Source of the DNA: Halobacteroidaceae bacterium | GTDB lineage: Bacteria > Bacillota > Halanaerobiia > B1SED10-174 | Direction: 5' to 3' | Assembly: GCA_003551665.1 (NCBI GenBank) | Contig: PUNE01000142.1 | Location: 1 to 62,189, forward strand | DNA length: 62,189 nucleotides | In this document: positions 42,508-49,412 of the stretch, piece by piece | How positions within the stretch are numbered: position 1 is the stretch's first letter | Layout of the letters: each line of letters begins with the position of its first letter | Position numbers and translations under genes: made by a program | The notes under the pieces: model-generated | Seen by the model: the letters and a program-made list of their open reading frames with translations, nothing else | Told to the model about the DNA's origin: nothing | The model's database searches: none

Positions 42508-44550
42508 ATGAGCAATCTTGATTTTGAAAAATTCCAAAAGCTATTCTTACAGGAAGCTAACGAACAGCTGGAAATTATGGAAAAAGCGATTATGCAACTG
42601 GAAGAAAAGGGAGAAGACCGGGAAATAATTGATGAATTTTTCCGCATGGCTCATTCCCTAAAAGGTTCGGCTGGGAGCATGGGTTATACCGCAATAGCCA
42701 GCCTTACCCACGAGATGGAGAATGTTCTGGACAAACTTCGAAATACCCCCGGAATTTTGAATGATGACATGATAGATCTCCTTTTTATATCCATTGATAC
42801 CCTCAAGCATCTCCGAGAAAACGTGGAAAAGGATCTCCCGGAAAGCGTCAATCCTGAAATTGACCACCTGTTACAGAGGTTTCAGGAGATTACTTCCCCT
42901 GATGGGCAGAAAAAACAAAAGGCCGTTGATAAAAAACTGTACCTGACCTCGCAGGAGTTCAAGAATTTGAAAGAAAAAGACCAGGAAAAAAATGTTTTCT
43001 TGCTTTGTTTTGAGTTAATCCACCAGCAGGAAATGCAGAGCATGGTGGCTTTTTTGATTTTTAATAATTTAAAAGATGAGGGAGAAATAATAAAAACCTG
43101 CCCCCCACACTTAGAAGAGGTAGAAGGGGACCTGCCTTTTTTCTCCATCCTTATCTGTACAGAAAAAGGAAGAGAAGAGATCGGCAAGATCGTTGAACAG
43201 GCCCTGGACCAGGAGGAATATAAGATTTTTCCCTGGTCCGAAATTGAAAAAGGTGAGGCCGGAGAATATTGCCAGGAGGTTAAAGAAAGCTTTGCCAGGA
43301 GAGATGAAAGCCGTGACAGTATAAGGGTTGATATTGAAAAGGTTGACCAGTTGATGAAACTTGTTGGAGAACTGGTTATCGATAAAGAGAGGCTGTTGGA
43401 AATTTCAAAGGGTATAAAGGCTAATTCTCGAGATAATCCAGAAGCCCAGGCCTTGTTGCAGACAATTCCTCATGTTGATTTTATCGCTACGGAACTCCAC
43501 GAATCAGTTATGGATATCAGGATGTACCCTGTGGGGAGTATTTTTAAACGTTTCCCCCGCCTGGTTCGAGATATTTCCAGGCAAACAGGGAAGGAAGTCC
43601 ATCTGGAATTTTCCGGAGAAGATACTGAACTGGATAGGACAATCCTGCAGGAGGTTTTCGACCCTCTGGTTCACCTGGTCAGAAATGCTATTGACCACGG
43701 TATCGAACAACCAGATCAGAGAGAGGCCCGGGGCAAGACAGCTAGAGGGTCAGTTGCTTTAAATGCCTGGCAGGAAGAAAACAATATAGTAATTGAAGTT
43801 AAGGATGATGGTGCGGGCATTGATTTGGAAAAAATAAAGGCCCGGGCCCTGGAAAAAAACCTGGTTAGAGAAAAACAGGCCGAAGAGATGGACCGGGAAA
43901 GCATCCTGGAATTAATAATGGAACCGGGTTTTTCCACCAGTGAAAGTGTCAATGACCTTTCCGGCCGGGGGGTGGGGATGGATGTTGTTCGGACTAATAT
44001 TGAAAACCTGGATGGAGAAGTGGAAATTACCAGTGAAGCGGGCATGGGAACAAGTATAAAAATTGTTCTTCCCCTAACCCTGGCCATAGTTCAGGCTCTT
44101 ATGGTTCGAGAAAAAGGGAATGATTACGCCATACCCCTTTCGGCCATTTTTGAAACCATGGCAGTGAACGGGAAAAATGAAAGCGATTTGATTAAAACAG
44201 TTAAAAACAGGGAGGTTGTTATCTGGCGGGAACAGGTTATTCCCCTGATCCGCCTTAGTGATTTTTTCCAGATGGGAACCTCCTGCCAGGAGGGCTTTCT
44301 CGTAATAGGAGGAGTAAAGGGACGGATGGTTGCAATAATGGTGGAAGCAGTCCTGGGGGAACAGGAAATTGTAGTTAAGTCCCTGGGAGATTTTTTGGGT
44401 AAGGACAAACTTTTTGGAGAAATTCCGGGGATCTCAGGGGCAACCATAAAAGGAAACGGTGAGGTAGCCCTTATACTTGATATCCAAGGGATGCTAAAAA
44501 GTTTTAAAAAGGGAGGAGATACAATTGAGCGCCAGAGTATTAGTTGTTGA
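42508..44550 (+). CDS. cheA: Chemotaxis histidine kinase CheA
   Basis: A 680-aa kinase; ATG 42508 is preferred over the GTG one codon upstream because of spacing from AAGGGGAGA. Domains in order: HPt with phospho-His in FFRMAHSLKGSAGSMGY (about residue 48); a P2-like response-regulator docking domain (about 145-250); dimerisation helices DQLMKLVGELVIDKERLLE (about 280-340); HATPase with HLVRNAIDHGIE (N box) and GRGVGMDVV (G box); and a C-terminal CheW-like domain (about 530-670). It phosphorylates the CheY proteins encoded downstream. Its last 26 bases overlap the first cheY. Confidence 0.95.
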   Translation: MSNLDFEKFQKLFLQEANEQLEIMEKAIMQLEEKGEDREIIDEFFRMAHSLKGSAGSMGYTAIASLTHEMENVLDKLRNTPGILNDDMIDLLFISIDTLKHLRENVEKDLPESVNPEIDHLLQRFQEITSPDGQKKQKAVDKKLYLTSQEFKNLKEKDQEKNVFLLCFELIHQQEMQSMVAFLIFNNLKDEGEIIKTCPPHLEEVEGDLPFFSILICTEKGREEIGKIVEQALDQEEYKIFPWSEIEKGEAGEYCQEVKESFARRDESRDSIRVDIEKVDQLMKLVGELVIDKERLLEISKGIKANSRDNPEAQALLQTIPHVDFIATELHESVMDIRMYPVGSIFKRFPRLVRDISRQTGKEVHLEFSGEDTELDRTILQEVFDPLVHLVRNAIDHGIEQPDQREARGKTARGSVALNAWQEENNIVIEVKDDGAGIDLEKIKARALEKNLVREKQAEEMDRESILELIMEPGFSTSESVNDLSGRGVGMDVVRTNIENLDGEVEITSEAGMGTSIKIVLPLTLAIVQALMVREKGNDYAIPLSAIFETMAVNGKNESDLIKTVKNREVVIWREQVIPLIRLSDFFQMGTSCQEGFLVIGGVKGRMVAIMVEAVLGEQEIVVKSLGDFLGKDKLFGEIPGISGATIKGNGEVALILDIQGMLKSFKKGGDTIERQSISC

Positions 44551-44890
44551 TGATGCATCGTTTATGCGGTTGAACCTGAAGAATATCCTGGAAAGCGAGG
44601 GGTTTGAAATAATTGGGGAGGGAACCAACGGCCAGGAGGCAATACAGCTTTACCAGGCGGGAAAGCCCGACGTTGTAACCATGGATATAACAATGCCCGA
44701 AATGGATGGACTGGCCGCAATGGAAAAAATAATAGAAATGGACCCCCAGGCCAAAGTAGTTATGGTTTCGGCCATGGGGCAGGAAACATATATAAAAAAA
44801 GCAATTCTCAGCGGGGCCAAAAATTTTATTGTAAAACCTTTTAAAAAGGAGAAGATCATTGAGACTCTGAACAAAGTCCTTGCCAGCTGA
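44525..44890 (+). CDS. cheY: CheY-like response regulator (copy 1)
   Basis: A 121-aa stand-alone receiver domain starting at TTG 44525 inside the end of cheA, after GGGAGGA. RVLVVDDASFMRLNL gives the acidic pair, DVVTMDITMPEMDGL the phospho-acceptor Asp, MVSAMGQETYI the Ser/Thr switch, and FIVKPFKKEKII the conserved Lys. It should bind the flagellar switch when phosphorylated. A close paralogue follows after 29 bases. Confidence 0.92.
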   Translation: MSARVLVVDDASFMRLNLKNILESEGFEIIGEGTNGQEAIQLYQAGKPDVVTMDITMPEMDGLAAMEKIIEMDPQAKVVMVSAMGQETYIKKAILSGAKNFIVKPFKKEKIIETLNKVLAS

Positions 44891-44919
44891 AAAAACTCCT
44901 AAATTTTGGGGGAATCAAA

Positions 44920-45291
44920 ATGGGGAAGAAAATTTTAGTTGTTGATGATGCATCTTTTATGCGCCTGAATTTAAAAAATATTTTGGAAGGTCAGGACTAT
45001 GAAGTAGTGGGTGAAGCCACTAATGGAAATGAAGCAGTTAAGCTTTACCAGGAAACAAGACCGGATCTGGTTACAATGGATATTACTATGCCGGAAAAGG
45101 ACGGTATCACTGCTATGAAAGAAATCCTGGAAATCGACCCCAGCGCTCTGGTATTGATCATTTCCGCAATGGGGCAGGAGGCTTATATCAAAAAAGCCAT
45201 TGTAGCAGGAGCCAAACACTTTATTGTAAAACCATTTAAAAAGGACAATGTGCTGAAGGTAATCGAAAAAGTTCTGGAGGGAGGAAGATAA
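44920..45291 (+). CDS. cheY: CheY-like response regulator (copy 2)
   Basis: A 123-aa receiver domain very similar to the previous gene: ILVVDDASFMRLNLKNILE, DLVTMDITMPEKDGI, IISAMGQEAYIKKAI and FIVKPFKKDNVL. The shared segments are long, so the pair arose by tandem duplication. One copy may act as the motor regulator and the other as a phosphate sink, as in other two-CheY systems; this is inference. Confidence 0.92.
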   Translation: MGKKILVVDDASFMRLNLKNILEGQDYEVVGEATNGNEAVKLYQETRPDLVTMDITMPEKDGITAMKEILEIDPSALVLIISAMGQEAYIKKAIVAGAKHFIVKPFKKDNVLKVIEKVLEGGR

Positions 45292-45426
45292 AGGACAAGT
45301 AGTTGTGGGTTTTTTCCAATTTAACCCCCTTTTCTCACCGAGCTTTTGTTAGAGGGATAAAATGAAAACCAACGAATACTTATTAAAAAGGTATGTTTTT
45401 GGCTCGAGGAAAGAGGAGGAATTACC

Positions 45427-46314
45427 CTGGAAAAAAAACGCCTGGCCCTTTTCATTGTTTTGATCGGTGTAATTGCGGTATCCTTCGCTGCGATTTTTAT
45501 TAGGATGGCAGATGCTCCAGCACTTGCTATTGCTTTTTACAGGATGGGCCTGAGTTCCCTCATGCTGTTTCCGGTAATGTATATGCAGAGGGAAAAACTG
45601 CGCAACCTGGATCGCCGGGTGATTTACTTTTCCCTTGCTGCTGGTTTTTTCCTGGCCCTGCATTTTGCTTTCTGGGTCCAGGCTTTTACCTATACTTCCG
45701 TTGCTTCAGCTGTTGTTTTTGTTTCAACCCAACCCCTTTTTGTTACGGCAATGGGGCTTTTGTTTTTACGGGAAAAGATTAACCGGTTGTTTTTAATTGG
45801 TCTTCTTCTGGCTGTTGGAGGAGGGTTTTTAATTGGCTGGGGTGACCTGACCATGGGAGAACCTGAAGCAATCAGGGGAAATCTTCTGGCTTTGCTTGGG
45901 GCCATTTTTGCAGCCTTCTACTTTGTATTAGGGAGTAGAGTCCGGGCGACATTGGGCTTACTCCCCTATATTTTTATGGCCTATACCACCGCGGCCATTT
46001 TTTTATTGGGGTTTTGCCTTATCTGGGGAGTTCCCCTTCTGGGTTACACCAGCTCTACCTATACCTTCTTTTTCCTCCTTGCCCTGATCCCCACGATTAT
46101 AGGTCATTCGTCCTTGAACTGGAGCCTGAAATATCTCCCTGCCTCTTTTGTAGCCCTGAGTATACTGGGGGAACCGGTAGGAGCAACGGTTTTTGCCTTT
46201 TTTATCCTGGGTGAAATCCCCCATTATTTAACCTTTCTGGGGGGAGGCATTATCTTAATCGGGATTTACCTGGCTCTGGGTGGAGTGAAAAAAAAGAGAA
46301 GGATAAAGGATTAA
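45427..46314 (+). CDS. EamA/DMT family transporter
   Basis: A 295-aa protein with about ten helices in two EamA repeats (GVIAVSFAAIFIRMAD... and ALLGAIFAAFYFVLGSRV...). No ATG, GTG or TTG start lies before the first helix: the frame is closed at 45358 and the first TTG (45460) falls inside helix 1. The CTG at 45427 is six bases after AGAGGAGGA and gives MEKKRLALFIVL, so CTG is the probable start. Family members export metabolites or amino acids. The substrate is unknown. Confidence 0.83.
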   Translation: MEKKRLALFIVLIGVIAVSFAAIFIRMADAPALAIAFYRMGLSSLMLFPVMYMQREKLRNLDRRVIYFSLAAGFFLALHFAFWVQAFTYTSVASAVVFVSTQPLFVTAMGLLFLREKINRLFLIGLLLAVGGGFLIGWGDLTMGEPEAIRGNLLALLGAIFAAFYFVLGSRVRATLGLLPYIFMAYTTAAIFLLGFCLIWGVPLLGYTSSTYTFFFLLALIPTIIGHSSLNWSLKYLPASFVALSILGEPVGATVFAFFILGEIPHYLTFLGGGIILIGIYLALGGVKKKRRIKD

Positions 46315-46371
46315 ATAAGCGAAGGGTTTTCTCTGGAAGTGTTGAATTTATGCAAAAAGGAGGGCCGGACA

Positions 46372-47007
46372 TTGGAACAGAAATTGCCGGGAGTAAAAAA
46401 GAATATTTCCCGCCTGGGTATCCTGGGCGGAACATTTGATCCACCTCATTATGGGCACCTTCTTATGGCCGATGCAGCCCGCCTTGAACTTGACCTGGAG
46501 GAGGTTCTTTTTGTTCCAGCGGGCAAACCTCCTCATAAGAACAATAAGGAAGCGGCGCCAAGAGCAACTCCCAGGCAGAGGATGGAGATGATTCAACTGG
46601 CAATAGCCGACAACCCTTATTTCCGGGCCTGGGACTTTGAGTTGGAAAAAGAGGGACCGGATTATACTATAGATACCCTTGAATTTTTGAAAAAGAACTT
46701 GCCCGGGGCTAACATTTTTTTTATAATGGGTAAAGATTCCCTGGAAGACATTTTTTCCTGGAAAAAGCCTCGTGAAATTTTAACGGGATATGATATAATT
46801 GTGGTAAGCAGGGATGGAGATCCAAACCCGGTTATAAAAAAAATCCAGGAAAAAGAGAAAGACGCCCGACTTCATGGAGTATTGATGCCGGGTGTAAATA
46901 TTTCCTCTACCGAGTTGAGAAAAAGGATTAGGGAAAAGGGAAGAATTTCCTATTTAACACCACCTTCAGTTGAAGGCTATATTTTAAAACACGGGATTTA
47001 TCTTTAG
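46372..47007 (+). CDS. nadD: Nicotinate-nucleotide adenylyltransferase
   Basis: A 211-aa enzyme joining ATP and nicotinate mononucleotide in NAD synthesis. The TTG at 46372 is seven bases after AAAGGAGGG; codons upstream are less likely. RLGILGGTFDPPHYGHLLMA holds the (H/T)xGH nucleotidyltransferase motif, VPAGKPPHKN the substrate loop, and ISSTELRKRIREKG the second signature. It is usually found in this position, near obg and rsfS; yqeK, often next to it, is absent here. Confidence 0.94.
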   Translation: MEQKLPGVKKNISRLGILGGTFDPPHYGHLLMADAARLELDLEEVLFVPAGKPPHKNNKEAAPRATPRQRMEMIQLAIADNPYFRAWDFELEKEGPDYTIDTLEFLKKNLPGANIFFIMGKDSLEDIFSWKKPREILTGYDIIVVSRDGDPNPVIKKIQEKEKDARLHGVLMPGVNISSTELRKRIREKGRISYLTPPSVEGYILKHGIYL

Positions 47008-47036
47008 GAAATGTGCAGGAGGAGCTGGTTGTTCCA

Positions 47037-48212
47037 ATGAAAAATTTCAAGCAGGTCTTTAAAATTGCTGGTATTGTTGTTTTGGTGCTTGCTATTGCCG
47101 GAGGGATTTATCTTTTAGACCTTTTCGGTTCGGATGAATTGCAGGTTCTCCAGGATGAAGATAATCAAAAGCTTGTAAATGGCCTGGTTATTGGATATGA
47201 CGCAGGTGCAGATGGTATTTCCAGGCCGGATACAATATTCCTGGCAAGTGCAGACCTGGTAGGGAATGGCCTGGGGATTGTCTCCCTGCCCCGCGACACC
47301 AGGGTAAAGATACCCGGCTACTCGGGTTATACCAAACTGAATTCTGCCTATGCCCGGGGTGGTGTTGACCTTACTGTTAAAACAGTTGAGGAAATGCTCA
47401 ATGTTCCCATTCATTTTTTCATCGAGGTTGATTTTGACGGGTTCGAAAATATCATTGACCTCCTTGGGGGAGTAGAAATTGAGGTTAGCAGGAGAATGCA
47501 TTATATTGACGAGGCCGGAGACCTGCATATTGATATTCAGCCTGGACTGCAGGTTTTAGACGGGGAAAAAGCCCTGCAATATGTCCGTTTTCGGGAACCC
47601 ATCAGGGCAGATATTGGAAGGATTGAAAGACAGCAGCAGTTCATGAATGCCCTGATTGATCAGGCCTTTAAAATGAGCCTGATTCCCAAAATTCCTAACC
47701 TCCTCAGTGAGCTCAACCAATTTTTCCGAACTGACCTTCCATTCAGAGATATGGCAAGGATTTCCAAGATGCTGGTAGATTTCCCCCGGGATAGGATTGA
47801 GATGACCATTCTTCCAGGGTCACCCGAATATATTAATGGTATTTCCTACTGGGTTCCCAATGAAGAAGGTGTAGAAATGGTATCCCTGAGCATGCTAAAT
47901 ACCAAGGATTACCTTGAAAATGTTCGGTATGAGGTGGATGTTTTAAATGGTGCAGGGATTTCCGGACTGGCCGGAGACCGGGGAGAAATTCTGGAATACT
48001 GGGGTTTTACAGTGCGAAGAATGGGAAATGCAGAGCGCTTTGACCACGAGTATACTGCCATTGATTATGGACCAGGAGGGCTGGAGGGAGCACTCCGTAT
48101 TTCATCACTGATCGGTGGGGTTCCCCGTGAAAATGAAGATTTAAATTCGGATGAAATCCGAATAACTTTAGGAGAAGACCAAAAAAGATACGAGGAAGGA
48201 GGAACAATTTGA
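47037..48212 (+). CDS. LCP (LytR-CpsA-Psr) family cell-wall ligase with LytR_C domain
   Basis: A 391-aa membrane-anchored protein. The start is uncertain: ATG 47037 is taken, but GTG 47013 is possible. Residues about 8-24 form the anchor. The LCP domain shows GYDAGADGISRPDTIFLAS, GIVSLPRDTRVKIPGYSGY, KLNSAYARGG and YVRFREPIRADIGRIERQQ, carrying the pyrophosphate-binding Arg and Asp residues. A LytR_C domain (about residues 300-380, VDVLNGAGISGLAG) follows. LCP enzymes attach polymers to peptidoglycan. The stop overlaps the rsfS start by four bases. Confidence 0.9.
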   Translation: MKNFKQVFKIAGIVVLVLAIAGGIYLLDLFGSDELQVLQDEDNQKLVNGLVIGYDAGADGISRPDTIFLASADLVGNGLGIVSLPRDTRVKIPGYSGYTKLNSAYARGGVDLTVKTVEEMLNVPIHFFIEVDFDGFENIIDLLGGVEIEVSRRMHYIDEAGDLHIDIQPGLQVLDGEKALQYVRFREPIRADIGRIERQQQFMNALIDQAFKMSLIPKIPNLLSELNQFFRTDLPFRDMARISKMLVDFPRDRIEMTILPGSPEYINGISYWVPNEEGVEMVSLSMLNTKDYLENVRYEVDVLNGAGISGLAGDRGEILEYWGFTVRRMGNAERFDHEYTAIDYGPGGLEGALRISSLIGGVPRENEDLNSDEIRITLGEDQKRYEEGGTI

Positions 48213-48562
48213 CAATTAAAAACGGAGAAGAATTAACCCGGGAAATTGCAAGGCTGGCTGAAGAAAAGAAAGGCCAGAGTATCGTTTCCATTGACCTGCA
48301 GGGGATTTCGCTGGTTGCCGATTTTTTCATCCTAATCAGTGGGAATAACGAACGCCAGGTTCATGCCATTGTAAGGGGAATAAAAGAGGGCCTGGGCAAA
48401 GAAAATATCAACCCATTCCGGATTGAAGGTGAAAAAGATAATCGGTGGGTATTAATGGATTACGGTGAGGTAATTGTTCACGTTTTTCACCGGGAAGCCC
48501 GCGAATATTACCAGCTGGAAAAACTCTGGGCAGATGCACCCCAGCTGGAACTCATGTCTTAA
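48209..48562 (+). CDS. rsfS: Ribosome silencing factor
   Basis: A 117-aa RsfS/DUF143 protein starting at TTG 48209 after GGAGGAACAA. SIDLQGISLVADFFILISG, ERQVHAIVRGIKEGLG and RWVLMDYGEVIVHVFHREAREYYQLEKLWADAP are the family motifs (positions about 27-110). It binds ribosomal protein uL14 and blocks subunit joining in starving cells. leuS, which often follows it, is missing here. Confidence 0.94.
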   Translation: MTIKNGEELTREIARLAEEKKGQSIVSIDLQGISLVADFFILISGNNERQVHAIVRGIKEGLGKENINPFRIEGEKDNRWVLMDYGEVIVHVFHREAREYYQLEKLWADAPQLELMS

Positions 48563-48748
48563 AAAAATCAGCCCCAAATTTTCCTGGAAAATAATTTGCC
48601 CTCATTTCAGGGGCCCCATGATGGGAAAACCTGATGTTTTCTGGCCCAGGCCTGCCCTTTCTTGAAAGAGAAGGTCTGGTTAATCCTGTTTTGATGACTG
48701 TTGATCTGCTAAACGGGAGATGGTACAGTGTTTTCCTGGGTAAAAACA

Positions 48749-48775
48749 AAACCTGCAACTTCTGCAGGTTTTTTT
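48749..48775 (+). terminator. Terminator between rsfS and comEA
   Basis: AAACCTGCA pairs with TGCAGGTTT around ACTTC and is followed by six T in all. It lies in a 274-base gap (48563-48836) that otherwise holds only a weak 62-codon frame with no recognisable protein. Confidence 0.83.
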
Positions 48776-48836
48776 GCTGGTTTAAAAGGAAAATTATTCC
48801 AAAAATAGAATTAAATAGTTGAAAGGAGGGTTGGAC

Positions 48837-49412
48837 GTGTTCAACTTTTCCCGGCAGGAAATTATTCTTGCATGTGTTTTTTTGGTCCTGGGGCTTCTCC
48901 TTGTTTTTTTCCCCTATGAGAAGAATAGTGGACAAGAAGTTGTTCCCCTGGAAACAGAGGCGGAAAATCCATATTCTCTTGAGGAGGGAAAGGAAAAGAA
49001 ACTGATGGTGCATGTTTCCGGGGCTGTTATTTCTCCTGGAGTATATAGTTTCCGGGAGGGAGAACGAATTGTGGATGCCCTGAAAGCTGCAGGTGGAGCC
49101 TCCTGGAAAGCCAATCTGGACGGGGTTAACCTGGCTGCTCCCCTTGTAGATGGCATGCAGGTGGTAATTCCTCAAAAGAAGGAGCAGGAGGGAAGTGTGG
49201 CAAGGGAGGATAATAATGGGCTGATTAATATAAACCGGGCAAATAGCCAAGAACTCCAGGAGTTACCTAATATTGGACCCTCCAGGGCAGAGGCAATAAT
49301 TGATTTCCGGGAAAAACAGGGTAGATTTGAGGGTCCAGAAGACCTTCTGGAAATATCAGGCATCGGGGAAAAAACTCTGGAGAGATTGCGCGAACATGTC
49401 CGCTTTTATTGA
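48837..49412 (+). CDS. comEA: Competence protein ComEA (DNA receptor)
   Basis: A 191-aa protein starting at GTG 48837, six bases after AAAGGAGGG. It has an N-terminal membrane anchor (about residues 8-25), an SLBB domain (KLMVHVSGAVISPGVYSF...), and two helix-hairpin-helix motifs (NINRANSQELQELPNIGPSRAEAI and LEISGIGEKTLERL regions). It binds double-stranded DNA outside the membrane for uptake. The stop overlaps the comEC start (TTGA). Confidence 0.93.
   Translation: MFNFSRQEIILACVFLVLGLLLVFFPYEKNSGQEVVPLETEAENPYSLEEGKEKKLMVHVSGAVISPGVYSFREGERIVDALKAAGGASWKANLDGVNLAAPLVDGMQVVIPQKKEQEGSVAREDNNGLININRANSQELQELPNIGPSRAEAIIDFREKQGRFEGPEDLLEISGIGEKTLERLREHVRFY

Noticed and set aside
45315-45345. 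Second SigD-like promoter downstream of cheY copy 2
   Set aside because: It shares TTAACCCCCTTTT with the cheW promoter (41904-41916), but the -10 part reads CCGAGCT and the -35 spacing does not fit.
48700-48775. T-box riboswitch before comEA
   Set aside because: GGAGATGGTACAGTG lacks the conserved ACCGCG part and no stem I or specifier loop could be drawn; comEA is not a T-box type gene.
48634-48822. 62-codon frame between rsfS and comEA
   Set aside because: It runs through a terminator hairpin and has no good ribosome site; the two CxxC-like residues come from the hairpin.
48552-49250. 232-codon minus-strand frame opposite comEA
   Set aside because: Antisense to comEA with low-complexity leucine-rich translation and no motif.
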